Assembly (NCBI GenBank): GCA_049724395.1
Contig: JAUGWO010000226.1
Location: 1 to 64,000 of the forward strand
Source: Spongospora subterranea f. sp. subterranea
Lineage: Eukaryota > Endomyxa: Phytomyxea > Phytomyxea > Plasmodiophorida
Reading direction: 5' to 3'
DNA length: 64,000 nucleotides
In this document: in pieces, positions 36,559 through 50,700 of the stretch
How positions within the stretch are numbered: the first letter of the stretch is position 1
How the letters are laid out: the number at the start of each line of letters is the position of its first letter
The notes under the pieces: model-generated
Database searches by the model: none
Seen by the model: only the letters and a program-made list of their open reading frames with translations
Told to the model about the DNA's origin: nothing
Made by a program: the position numbers and the translations under genes

Positions 36559-38428
36559 ATGGGGCAATTACCTGTTGATGGTATGCGACATTTCATTGGA
36601 TCTTCTTATGCATATGGCTGCATGGATAGTGCACTCTTCTTCGCCGATAAGCTCGTGTCGATGTCGTCCAACCACGAAGATCTTTTCACGCTGGCAACGC
36701 TGTTTTTTAACAATCGAGAGTTCAAACGCGCGCTGCATTTATTGATGAAGTCTGAATATATATCGGTTGACAAGTTCAAACTGTTAGCGGCACGATGTTT
36801 TGTAAGCGATCTTCGGCTATGTCAATGGCAAGTTTGTAATATGGTAAATCAATACTAGATTGAGATGAAAGATTGGGATGGAGCATTAAATATGATTGGG
36901 GAAGATAATGATCCAGTTGACCAGATCAGCGATGGTGCCGATTTCAATGTGAGTTCTGTTTGTCGATCGTTATCTGGGTCTAAATTTTCCATTGTGAAGT
37001 TAGCCAGTGCAATGTGTCTCTTAAGAGGTGTTGCATATGAGGCACTGGAGAATAGAAGACGGTCGACATTCTGGTTCAAACAGGCTTTGATTTACGATGT
37101 TCGATGCTATGATGCGTTTAGGTATTAAACTCTCTGAAGGCCGTTACCCTTTGTGATGCCCCGACTTTGTATAGCCGCTTGATTCACGAAAGAATGCTCT
37201 CGGTTGAAGAAGAGCGTATTTTTTTCGGGAATCTAAAATTTACACCGGAGTTGCAGTGGCTGAAAGAGTTATATTCTTGTGAGATCAGTCAGGTAATATG
37301 CGGTGTCAATGCGTTAAATTGAACCGATTCAAACTAGCATGAACAGTATGATTACAGCAAACAGTCGTTGCCGTTGATTATCCCGAAGTTCACCGAATAC
37401 AACCTACTCGATAATGCCAGTGTCGTTGCTTGCTTGGCTCAAAGCGCCTACAATCGCAATGAGTTCAAATACGCCTATGACGTATCTAAAGGTACCTCTG
37501 TTTGCTGTTCTTGAGCTCCAGAAAACGTTCTCCTAGCTGATTTTATCGCCAGGCATTATCGAGAAGAACCCGTACCACCGAGGCATATTGCCGATATATA
37601 TATGCTGCCTTGTAGAGCTTAAATATAAGAGTGAACTGTTCTACAGCTCACACCAGTTGGTTGAATCATATTCTAACCACGCCATCAGTTGGTTTTCTGT
37701 TGCCTGTTATTACTATCTTATTGGGCGATATGATGGTGAGACAATTACCCTTAGTGGGCGCCCATATGCATACGAACTGACGAAAGTGTGTAGTCGCCCG
37801 ACGTTATTTCAGTAGGGCCAGTACGGTTGATTCACACTTTGTCCCAGCTATAATTGGCTATGGTCATTCGTTTGCAGCGCAAGACGAGTCTGATCAGGCT
37901 ATGACAGCGTACAGAACAGCGGAGCGTATTTTCAAAGGTTCACACATTCCGATTCTCTACCTGGGCCTAGAATACCTAAGGACGAATAACTTGAAAAATG
38001 CTCAATCGTTTTTCACGCAGAGTCTGACATCGTGCCCAACGGATCCTTTGATCTACAACGAGCTCGGCGTTGTTCATTTCCGAAACAGTCAATATTCTGA
38101 CGCTATTCAATATTTCTCGAAGGCAATTGAACTGATCGCAAGCAACACCCACCCTTTCTGGGAGGCTGTATTTTTCAACATCGGTCACTGCTTTCGTAAG
38201 ATAGGTGACTATCAAAAGGCTCTAGAATATTACGAGATCGCTAAAGCGATTTTTCCCAAAAACCCAACGATACACACCTCTATAGGATTCGCCTATCATC
38301 TTCAAGGAGATTGTCATAGAGCTATTGACAACTACCACAAAGCTCTCGGGATCCATTCAAAAGACATGCTAACATCCGATCTGCTATCAAGGGCGCTTTC
38401 TGAGGTGTTTTCATCGTCGCCCACCTAA
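36559..38428 (+). CDS. CDC16: Anaphase-promoting complex TPR subunit Cdc16/Apc6
   Basis: Several exons with short introns run from ATG 36559 (MGQLPVDGMRHF) to the stop at 38428. The start contains the conserved SALFFADKLVSMS, and middle exons carry FWFKQALIYDVRCYDAF and SHQLVESY..AISWFSVACYYYLIGRYD. The last exons give ARRYFSRAS, AIIGYGHSFAAQDESDQAMTAY, LYLGLEYLRTNN, NELGVVHF and HLQGDCHRAIDNYHKALG. These are Cdc16 TPR signatures. Cdc16 is a scaffold of the APC/C ubiquitin ligase that triggers anaphase. The gene ends 292 bp from the convergent polycystin-like gene. The N-terminus may be extended by an exon not identified here. Confidence 0.9.
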
Positions 38429-38719
38429 GTTCTATAAATCTCCTCCCCGCTAGCTCAATATGTCACTCTTTGATTTGGTTGTTAAGCAGTATTCCCATCT
38501 CTGGCTAAAGTAAACTAGAGTATGCTATTTATGATAACTACATGCTATCGATGAGATTTAAAAAACTTGATCAATGGTAGATTTTCAAAAATGCCAAAAT
38601 TTTGTGCCATTCCGAGTATACTGAACGATAACCAATCGTTGGTTGTTTGCTCATCAAAGTAAGCTCCATACCTAAGAAAACGGTATCAACAATCGTGTCA
38701 TTGCCTAGTAGGGAGTGAC

Positions 38720-41700
38720 TTACAAAAGCATTATGAATGAAGCGGTGAGAATCAAAGCGAAGGCAAAGGCATAAGCAAACGCCAAAATTGAGTCCTGCAA
38801 CGTCTGCATTAACAGCCTTGGAATTGAATTGGACCTCAAGTTCACGTGAAAACGATCGGCATTGAAAAACTTCGATGATCCCACTGTTCCCATTGTCTCC
38901 TGACGTCTAAGCTTCATCTGCTCAAGCTTGGATGATGAATTAGCGATGATTGACCCTGTCGGCAATGTATTTTCCAATTTCTTGCTTGAACCATACTTTA
39001 CGTCTTTGGTTGACATCTGCTTATTCAACACTTTTGAAGAGGACTTTCGGAGAATGGCCGCTGGCGACTTGTTATGAATTTGATGCTCGTTCTGCGATGA
39101 ATATTGTGACACTATCAACTCGATCTCCGGTGATCGTGCCTCACGAGAATCGCCCGATTTATGCTGTTCGAACTTCGGTGATAAATTATCATTGCTGGCG
39201 ATTGTCGAAGCTGATTTGTTTAGTTCTTGGCTCGGATTGTAGTCTACGGCTTTGGCTGAATTCTGCCTGTTTAGCCACTTTGATGAAGATCTTTGGAAAA
39301 TGGACAGCGGCGACTTATCAAGAGGTGAAGCTCGATGTGGACTAGCAGATGGGGCGTTTAGTTCCGTTTCTGATAAAAATGTCCCACGGTTGCCCGTATT
39401 TGATGCAATTTTTTCTGCGGTAGATGAATGCCCGACGTTTTCAATCTTAATCGCGTTGTGATCCACAACGTCGTCATGTACCACTATAATTGTATCTGGA
39501 CTCGCTAATATCATGGGATTGTCAGTAGCGTTGACCATCAGCGTTACGTTTGATGACGAGACAGCAGAATGCAGCAAACGTCGCGCAGAAGATTTAGCCT
39601 CTAAAGGCGATATAACTGGACGGGACACTTCATCATGCACGTTGTCTGATGACTTGTTAGGCTCAGGCAACGAAACGTTGGGAGGTTTGTTAAATATATG
39701 AGGCGAAGCAACGCCAATACGAATTGGTTCAGGAACATTTGATGACGACACAGCAGAATGCAGCAAGCGTCGCGCTGAAGCTTTAGCCGCTAAAGGGGAG
39801 ATAACTGGACGCAAAACTTCACCATGCGCGTTGTCTGATGACGTGTTCGGCTCAGGCAACGAAACGTTTGGAAGTTTGTTCAGTGTATGAGGAGAAGCAG
39901 CGCCAATGAGAATTGGTTCAGGTTTTTGTCGTTTGAAGATGTTACTCTCAAAAGCAGGCTTGTGTTCTGTATGTGCCTGCAGAGCAAGTCTAGAAGATTG
40001 CCCCTTCTGAATCTTAGCGAGCTTTGTTCGATCGAATAAAGGAAGCGATGTCATCTAAGACGTAATCAGATATCAAGATGAGAAGGCGATGAACATGATA
40101 TATAACTTACCATTCCCTTTTGAAACCGGCTGAAAGATACGTCAGGTTTGACTGAATTCTTACTCTCATCTACCCAGCACAAATTACATTTCCGACAAAA
40201 AATTCCCATAACGCAGATTTTCACCTTCCGAACCCGCTTGTCGCTTCAACAGAGATCTCTTGAAATGCAGGTAAAACAAGAACGTCATCGACGTTGAAGC
40301 AGGCCACTGAGAACCACCATAAATTGCACAGCACAAATTTTTTTGTGTGCGTTACCTGAATGAGAGCTGTGCATAGGCCAACGCCGACCTTCTGTTGCCA
40401 CGTGGTGTCGTGGAACTTGGTAAACAAAGCGGATAAGCACATATTTGATAAGATGGAGAATGTTAGGACAAGGATTCGCTGAGGTCTCGATAATGAAATG
40501 CAATCATGAAACACGAAGGCAGATACAACTGCATGGTTCAGCTTCCAAAATTGAAATAGTCGTGCGGCGATGGACTATTTAAGAGATGTCAGGTCCAATT
40601 GTGACAACAATCGTAATCCTATTACCATTGGGCGTATAGGTTCCAATTCGGAACCTAAAGCTATATCTACAGACAGTGAAGCTTTTCCATCCAAAGTGGA
40701 CCAGACTTGACCTGAATGCAACTCACCGTCGATGAGGTAATCAACAGGAATCACGAATTTGGCATGATTGACAGGGATTGAGTTAACATCTAAAGATAGA
40801 TTGATGGGAGCATCATTGTACGAGCTTCCTCTCGCATTGATGAGAATTTTTGCTCCGCTATCAATCAACTTGGGAGAGATTTCAAAAGGAATGACCTGAT
40901 TGATTTTCGCTGAGCCAAGCAGCTTCTTTGACAAGTCGATTTCACTCGTCAACGCTCCGACGGAAATTTGAATGCCCATCTTGGTACCCTAAAAAATGGA
41001 TCAATAAAGACATATATTCATTCAAATTCTATCATGTACCATAATTCCAGTAATCTCATTTAGACGAATATACAAGACATTGGTTCCAATACCGCTGCGA
41101 AATTCACTATTTCGCAGAATCCGTTTTTGGTGATCTGCAGCAACCTTCACATCCTTCCATCGTCCCCAGGTTGAACCAATGACAGCAAATGCTATCAGCG
41201 TCGAGATCACTGACACTACATTCTGATTCAACTTTTCACCTGATAACACTGATTGAAGAGCTGCTTCATCAGGAATAACCGCTTTCGGAACAAAGGGCGC
41301 CAATTGCGTCGAAAAATCGGTAGCATGGTCACAAGCACATGATACAACGCCAGTAACTGCATTGACTTTTGCATTACAGCCTGATTGGGACCAGAGTTGC
41401 GAGGACAGGTTGAACCAGGAGCAAACGGTCTGGAAACCGCAATCACTTCCGGCATATCCATGTTGGCAAGCGCAAGAAAGACTGGAACCAATGCATTCTC
41501 CTTTACCATTACACGGGACCGTAGCTGTGCCGTTGAAGAACTGTCCAGGGCAACCGATTGGTGAGGTAGAATTCCCTTCCTTGGAGTTGGCAGGCGTCAG
41601 CGGCACCAATGTTGGTGCTGGACTTTGGCAAACGCCGACGGTCACGACTAGAGGGTCAGCTAAACCCTTTAACGAAACCTTCATGCCAGTTTGGTCAATA

Positions 41701-44700
41701 ACCTTAACTGTTTGAATCTAGAATCGGAAAATAACATGTGAGAAGCGACCGAAAATCATGCATTGAACCTCCCAACCTGTCCACAAATCGTCTCATTGGT
41801 ATACGCATAGATATTTTGAGTCCACTGTGTTGCTTGTAATCCAAGGGCACCATTAGTGTTTGTTTGGGCCAACGATGTTGCTGGAACCAGAACATTTTGG
41901 GACTTGATTGGAGAACCTTGAGCTACTTTCAACGTCTCCGACGTGAACTGTTTTGTATGAAGAATCTGTGGTTGTTCTCCTGGCTCCATAGAGTTTAGCG
42001 AGATAGATGCAAGAGAATTGATAATATTTTGGACATTCTCTCCAACTGCTTTCATTGAAGCAGTGCTACCACCAGACGGCGATGTAGCTGGGCGTAACAG
42101 AGCTTCCATTACAGATGAGGTTGATTGTGCTAGGGCATTCTGGGCGGTTATCGTAACCGAGGCAGAGGACGACACCATTAGCATACTTGAAATGAATGTC
42201 ATTGCCGAAGTTGCAGTACTTGTACTCAGACTTTCTGATGATGATGTGATGCTTTTCAACGTCTCAGTTCTACAATTAATTTCTGATGGCGATAACGGTC
42301 TGCTGTCAGAACTGTTCGAGACCATAATTAGGGCATTGAGCAAGGTAGTTCGTACAGACTTCGAGGCTTCGGGCTCAGAGCCCAAAGACTCAAGCATTGA
42401 CGCACCCATCGAAACTAAATCAAGAGCTTTCGACGGGTCATTACTCAAAAGAGCTTGTTCTATGCCACTGCTCACAGCAGAAGAGATAGCGGACCCGCTT
42501 TCGGTGGCGTTTAGCTGCTTTAGCATCAGCGTGGTGTTGCTTCGAACGCTTGTAGCACCAAACCTGTCGGTCACTCTGACGAAAACGTAGAGAGGGCTTC
42601 CCGCATCACTTGGCGGTAGGACAGTGGATATTGTGTTGGAAGAAGACCTAATGCCTCCACCAAGCAGTATTTCAGGAGCCGTCAAAGAGATCTGATAGGA
42701 CCACAAATAAAAAAGAGGAGTATCCTCATCAAACCAGCCCGACGAGCTGAATGTGAATTCAGTCACCAAAGGTGTTCCTGTACCAGGTACAGCTTGTAGA
42801 ACACCCCCAGATGGAGGCTGGTTTACAACAACATCAATGGATGACGCCTGGTAAAAGATCAGATTATGTCACACCGATAAGCCGTTGACTTACGCTAGTG
42901 CCTCCTTGATCGGTCGCTGTGGCTTGGAAAGTGTACGATGCTCCCCCCAGAAGCACATTTGGTCGCAGTTTTAACACCGGATTAGTCGCCAATGTCAACA
43001 ATACCGAACTATCGAGAACAAGCGGATTTGTTGTAAAGCCCTGATACGCTGACCATTTAATACTTGGGGATTTCGTGAGATCAGCATATGAAACCGCATT
43101 GGCTTTGAGAACCAAGGAATCTTCTGGATTCAGCTTTGCGGCTAATAATGGATAAATGGTTATACTAGGTGGATTTTCATTGGCAAGCGCCTTTCTGACG
43201 CTGATTGAGATCGAATACTGGGCAGACCGGCCGTCTTTCGCTGATACTGAAACAGCGAAGCCAAACTTCCACGGCGATGTGTCAGAGGATGTCATTTGGA
43301 AAGTAATGTTGAGGATTTTGGCTTTCGCGTTGTTCAAGGTTGGACAACGCGATGATGCTCCAGGAATGCAGGTCCATGTGAATGTCAGGTTGGTCTTGGC
43401 ATTATCAGGATCGTACGATGCTGAAGCATCTAATAAGACGACCCTGTCGGAAATATAATCACCTTGGCCTGATAATCTAACGACCAAATCAGAGGATGCC
43501 ACATTCACTATTGTTTCTGCAGACGCATTGAATCGCGAATTCCCTTTGGGCCAGGTTCTGAGAATGAATTTGTATCGGCCGGCTGACAGCGACCTTGCAG
43601 GAAGAGCAAGATTTCTGGTTGATCCTACCAAAACCGAAGTGCTACCGATGCTATAACTCCACGAATACACAAGGGTTGGATCACAAGTTGATGCTCGTGA
43701 TGTTGCTTCAATCAGCAGATCATCTGTGACCCTGACGTTCCGTTCTGAATCTCCAACTATGCTCAACGAGGGGACAGCAGTGTCAACCACGACGGCGAAA
43801 CTTACTGGTACACTCGCGATGCCAAAGAAATTAACGACCACTAACTTGACCGTGAATTTACTATCAGGTTGAAGATTTTTGAAACTAGCTTCTCTGCTAT
43901 TAAAGACGAGGGTCGAATTTGAGATAGTCCACGAATAACTCAGAGGGCGATTCGTGTACGATCGTGAATACACCGCAGATAAGACCGAATTGTCGCAATA
44001 GCGCACTGAGTGAGAACCGCTGATGTTGGCGATCGGAACTGGCGGGAACAACGGGGCCGATACCTTGACCTGATTTCCATATACAGAAAGAGATTGGCCA
44101 GGTAGAAAACTTGAACTTTGAGATATATTTTCAACTCTTAACTGTTTTGATAATCCAGATGTGCTCTGGATGGCGATGCAACTCACACCAACACCTAATT
44201 TCACAAGATCATCTTTTGTAAATACTGCTGAACAATTACTGCCGGTCAGAAATAAATAAGGCGTGAGAGACAGAAATTCGATATTGATAGTATCTGCGCT
44301 AATGCTGAAGCTTGCATTTCTCGCGACAGGAAATGCAGATTGCGAAACTTTGGTGCTCACCGGCAAAACATTCAGAGTCATTTCTGCAGTGGCGTTGTAT
44401 TTAGCATTGCCCTTGATCCAACCTCTCAATGTCAATTTATAATGGCCAGCTGGGAAAAACCCTGATGAAAGATGAAGAGTTCTGTTCGACCCGAGCACCA
44501 CTGTCGTACTGCCGTTCATGTAGTTCCAAGCGTAAACCAAGTGGCCACACCCTGATGCGTTGGATGATGAAGCCTGAACCGTAAAACTATCTGAACTCCA
44601 TATGCTCTGATTCAAACCTCCTGATATGGTCAATGACGGGATTGTTCTTTCGACAACGACCGAAAAAATGTTCGGAGCACTGCGGATGCCAAAGAAATTG

Positions 44701-47700
44701 ACGACAACCAATGTAACAGAGACATTGGTGCCGGGCAAAAGGTTCTGAAGGAGGACTTCTGTCCCATTGGAAACCAAACCCGAGGGTGATGTAACCCATA
44801 GATAGGTGAGAGGACGATTGGTATAAGATTGGGAATGAACTGCTGATAAAGTTATATTGTCGCAATAACGCACAGAGTGAGGCCCGCTAATGTTGGCCAA
44901 AGGGGAAGGAAGAAATGTAGGAGGCGATACCTTCACTCGACTCCCATATATTGAAATATAGTCGCCAGGTGAAAGACTGGAAGATTGAGATATATTCGAA
45001 ATTTTCAATTGGTTTGAGAGACCATTTGGCTCCAGTACAGCCATGCAATGCACTCCAATCCCTAAATTCCCAACATCTTCTCGGCTAAGAATTGCTGAGC
45101 AATTACCGCCGATGTCGGAAAATGAAGAGATCGATGCAAAAGCAACGTAAATAGCGTCAGCATTCGTACTGAAGTTGGCGCTGGATGGAACAGCTCGGCT
45201 AACCCTATATAACTGATTAATGACTACATCATAAACCATCAAACCACATCTTACGTAGTTCTTAAGCTCGCCTTTGCACTAATCGGCATATACGCTTGAA
45301 AAAGTGCTTCCCAAGTGGGATGGAGATCGGAACGGTGAATAGAAAACTCTACTACCAAAAACGAGCCCTTCGATTCGATATATTTTGTCGGAAACGTAGT
45401 TGTCCTGTTGATTACTGACAATAGAGTTTTCGTTCTGCCATTAGGCCATTCGAAAACGGTGATGTTGTCGAAGCTGTCAATTGAAAGAAAATCTATAAAT
45501 GTAAGCCTAACTCGGTTGGAGCTTGGCGCTGTGATATTATAACGGCATTGAAGACCAGGCAGAAAAGACATGACATTAACATGGCTTCTGAGACCAAGCC
45601 ACTCGCCATTTACTGCGGGAATACGAATCGTTCGATTGATGCATTTGAAGTAAGGAACATGGGGACAACGAGGAAGAGTGAAGTTCTTGGAAGTAGTTTG
45701 AAAAACGCTGGATTTGATCTGTTTGCTGATCATCGTAATTGGATTTCTCGTAGTCGTCATTTGCTTCTTTAAGGTCACTTTCTTCGCAGTCGGTATTTTC
45801 GAAGTCAGAATTGTAGTCGGTTTCTTCGTGGTCGGATTCACTATTTTCTTCGTGGTCGGCATTTTCGTTATCGGTTTCTTCGTAGTCGGTTTCTGGGTTA
45901 TCGATTTCTTTGTTGTCGGTTTTTTCGTTGCCGCTTTCTTAGTTGTCGGTTTTTTTGTTGCTGATTTCATCGTGGTAGGTTTCTTGGTTGCCGCTTTCTT
46001 AGTTGTCGGTTTTTTTGTTGCTGGTTTTATCGTGGTCGGTTTCTTCGTTGCCGGTTTCTTCGTAGTCGGTTTCTTAGTTGCCAGTTTCATCGTCGTCGAT
46101 TTTCTTGTTGCCGGTGTCTTCATGGTCGGGTTTTTAGTTGTCGGTTTTTTGGTAGTGAATTATTGTTATGCGGCTCTGACAAAAGGTCGGGTTCTTAAGT
46201 GAATACGACAAAAACGCCAACTGAAATATTGCTGCCACCTCAGAAACTGCTCCACCTCAGACTGAAGCAGCGCTCTTTGAAAATACGACAAAAACGCCAA
46301 CTGTCCCACCATTGCTGATTCAAATGGACTTGTTGGGAAACTTCCCAAGAAAAGGCGGTCGGAGGAGGTCATTGACACGGGCGTGAATACCGAAGAAGAG
46401 ACGTAGAATGAACTAGAAGGATCTGAAACTAATGGCTACAGGCAAGTCAACTTGGCGAAAAAAAAAAAGAGAAAGTATTACCTGTTGATAACATGTTGCG
46501 TGATGATTAGCAACGGTGATTGTGATAAACTCCCATTTACTGAAAACGATCGATCGAGGACAAAAAAGAACCACTTGAGTCATTTCGGTGTTAGACATGA
46601 GCAATAATCTGTGAATAATAGTTATAGACAGCCGGATTTTGACTTTGACCAAACATTACATAGAATTTTCAGATACTTGTAGGCCAGGGTAGAAAACCGA
46701 GGCAGGATTTTCTGGAGTCTGAATTCTGTAGATTATCTGGTCTTGGGTGCTGCTGCCAAGATTTACCCACAGACTTAATGTAAAATCGCTGGAATCATGG
46801 AAATTAATAGAGGCGTTGGTTATAGGAACCCCAATGACAGGAGCGATAGGAGAACCGATTAGCAAAACACCTGGAGCGCTCTGGGTCGCGTTTTTCTTTG
46901 CTGTGGTGGGACTGATACTGGGCTTGGTTGTAGTCGGTTTCTTTGCTATCGATTTCTTTGACGTTGGTATTTTTGTTGTCGGTTTTTTTGTTGTCAGATT
47001 TTTTGTAATCGGCTTCTGTGTGGTGTATGGACTGATTCGACTGACAAATGAATGATAATATTGCTCCACCTCAGACTGCGGCAATGCTCTTGTAAAATAA
47101 GACAGAAACGCTAATTGTCCCATCATTGCAGACTCAAATGTACTTCTTGGGAAACTTCCCAAGAACAGGCGGTCGGAAGAGGACATCAAAACGGGAGTGA
47201 ACATCGAAGTAGAGAAATAGAATGATTCAGAAGGATCGGATGTCAATGGCTACAGGCACAATAAACATGGCGAATATAGAAAACCAGAAAGTATTACCTG
47301 TTGATAACATGTTGCATGTTGACCAGCAACGGTGATTGTGATAAACTCCCATTTACTGAAAACAATTGATCGAGGACAAAAAAGAACCACTTGAGTCATT
47401 TCGGTGTCAGACATGAGCAATAATCTGTGAATAATAGTTATAAACCGCCATATTTTGACTTGAACCAAGCATACATAGAATTTTCAGATACTTGTAGGCC
47501 AGGGTAGAAAACCGAGGCAGGATTTTCTGGAGTCTGAATTCTGTAGATTATCTGGTCTTGGGCTGCTGCCAAGATTTACCCACAGACTCAATGTAAAATC
47601 GCTGGAATCATGGAAATTAATAGAGGCGTTGGTTATAGGAACCCCAATGACAGGAGCGATAGGAGAACCGATTAGCAACCTGGAGCGCTCTGGGTCGCGT

Positions 47701-50700
47701 TTTTCACTGATACTGGGCTTGGTTGTAGTCGGTTTCTTTGCTATCGATTTCTTTGACGTTGGTATTTTTGTTGTCGGTTTTTTTGTTGTCAGATTTTTTG
47801 TAATCGGCTTCTGTGTGGTGTATGGACTGATTCGACTGACAAATGAATGATAATATTGCTCCACCTCAGACTGCGGCACATGCTCTTGTAAAATAAGACA
47901 GAAACGCTAATTGTCCCATCATTGCAGACTCAAATTACTTCTTGGGAAACTTCCCAAGAACAGGCGGTCGGAAGAGGACATCAAAACGGGAGTGAACATC
48001 GAAGTAGAGATATAGAATGATTCAGAAGGATCGGATGTCAATGGCTACAGGCACAATAAACATGGCGAATATAGAAAACAGAAAGTATTACCTGTTGATA
48101 ACATGTTGTTGACCAGCAACGGTGATTGTGATAAACTCCCATTTACTGAAAACAATTGATCTTTGTTGTCGGTTTCTGTTTGTATAAACCGCCATATTTT
48201 GTCATAGAATTTTCAGATTTGTCGTCGGTTTCTTTGTTACCGGGGTTACCCACAGACTCAATGTAAAATCGCTGGAATCATGGAAGTTAATAGAAGCATT
48301 GGTTATAGGAACCCCAATGACAGGAGCGATGGGAGAACCAATTTCTTTTCGAGGGATTGTTACTGGTCTTCTTTGTAGTCGGTTTCGTCGGTTTCTTTGT
48401 TGTCGGTTTCTTTGTCGTCGGTTTCTTTGTCGTCGGTTTCTTTGTTACCGGTTTCTTTGTCGTCGGTTTCTTTGTCGTCGGTTTCTTTGTTTGTTGTCGG
48501 TTTTTTTTGTTGTTACCGGTCGGTTTCTTTGAGTGGTGGATGGATTGACTCGACTGACATACGAATTGTAATATTGCTCCACCTCAGATTGAAGCAATGC
48601 TCTTTGAGAATACGACAGAAATGCCAACTGTCCCACCATTGCTGATTCAAATGGACTTGTTGGGAAACTTCCCAAGAAAAGGCGGTCGGAGGACGTCATT
48701 GAAACGGGCGTGAAAACCGAAGTAGAGACGGAGAATGAACTAGTAGACAGCAAAGGCTATCGACAAATTAGAGTGGCGAATATACAAACACAAAGTATTA
48801 CCTGTTGATAACATGTCGCACGCTGACCAGCAACAGTGATAGACACAAACTCCCATTTACTGAAAACTATCGACCGAGGACAAGAAAGAACCGTTTGAGT
48901 CATCTGTGTAGTAGACATGAGCAATATTCTGTGGATAATAGTTATAAGCAGCTGGATTTCAATTTGAGCGAAACATTACACTGAATTTTGAGAAACTTGT
49001 AGGCCAGGGTAGAACACCGAGGCAGGATTGTTGGGAGTTTGGATTCTGTAGATTATCTGGTCATTAAAACTGATTCCAAGATTCACCCACAGACTCAAGG
49101 TAAAATTACTGGAATCATGGAAATTGATAGAAGCATTGGTTATAGGGACCCCAATGACAGGAACGATAGGAGAACCTATAAGCAAGAAACTGGGTGTGCT
49201 CTGGCTACTTGGCTTTTTTGTTGTCGGTTTCTTTGTTGTCGGTTTCTTTGTTGTCGGTTTCTTTGTTGTCGGTTTCTTTGTCGACGATTTCTTTGTTGTC
49301 GGCTTTTTTGTTGTCGTCTTGGAAGATGGTTTCTTTGTCGTTGATTGACGAATGGTAGTAGGTTCCACACTAGTACTTTTTTTTGTCGCAGGTTTGCTTG
49401 TAGTGGTCGGTTTTTTCGAACTCAGGGTTTCCATCGTTGATTTCTTTGTAGTTGATACTTTTGTTGTCGGCTTGTCGGTAATCGACTTTGTTGTAGTCCC
49501 GCTTGTTGTTGTTTGCTTCAGTGTATTAGGATTCAAAGTCGAAAATTGCACAGTCGTGGTTTTTTTTGTAGTATGGTGGATTGAAGTAGGGTTCATGGTT
49601 GATGGATTTTTCGTGCTCAGGGTTCCTGTTGTTGTTGTCTTTGTTGTCGATTTCTTGATTATCGGCTTCTTGGTTGTTCCTTCCCTTGTTGTAGCGCTCT
49701 TTGATGTCAGCTTTAGTGTAGTAGGGTTCATTGTTGCCGATTTTATTGTCGTATGATGAGCCAATGTCGTCACCACCGAGGTAATTTTCTTTGTTGCATG
49801 ATCAATCGTAGTAGGTTTCATCGTGGTCGGTTTTCGGGTACTCAGGGTTTCTGTTGTTGGTTTCTTTGTCGTCGATTTATTGATTGTCGGCTCCTTGGTT
49901 GTAGGACTCATTGTTGTCGATTTTATTGTCGTATGATAAACCGACGTCGGCTCCACCGAGGTAATTTTCTTTGTTGTATGATCAATCGTAGTAGGTTTCA
50001 TCGTGGTCGGTTTTCGGGTACTCAGGGTTTCTGTTGTTGGTTTCTTTGTCGTCGATTTATTGATTGTCGGCTCCTTGGTTGTCACTTCCCTTGTTGTAGC
50101 CCTTTCTGATGTCTCCTTTAGTGTTGTAGGACTCATTGTTGTCGATTTTATTGTCGTATGATGGAACCGACGTCGGCTCCACCGAGGTAATTTTGTTTGT
50201 TGTATGATCAATCGTAGTAGGTTTCATTGTGGTCGGTTTTCGGGTACTCAGGGTTTCTGTTGTTGGTTGCTTTGTCGTCGATTTATTGATTGTCGGCTCC
50301 TTGGTTGTCACTTTCCTTGTTGTAGCCCTTTCTGATGTCTGCTTTAGTGTAGTAGGACTCCTTGTCGTAGAAGTAAGATGGACCGACGTTGGCTCCGCAG
50401 TTGTAAATTTCTTAGTTGTATGATCAATTGTAGTATACTTCATCGTGGTCGGTTCCTGGGTACTCAGGGGTTCAGTTGTTGGTTTCTTTGTCGACGATTT
50501 AACTGTCAGTTCCTTAGTTGTCACATCCCTTGTTGTAGAACTTTTTGTTGTCTGCTTTAGTGTAGTAGGGCTCATTGTTGTAAATTTTACTGTCATAAGA
50601 TGAGCCGACGTCGGCTCCACAGTTGTATGTTTCTTAGTCGTATGAAAACTTGTAGTAGGTTTCATCGTGGTTGGTTTTCCTGTTGTTCCGTGCTGCATCG

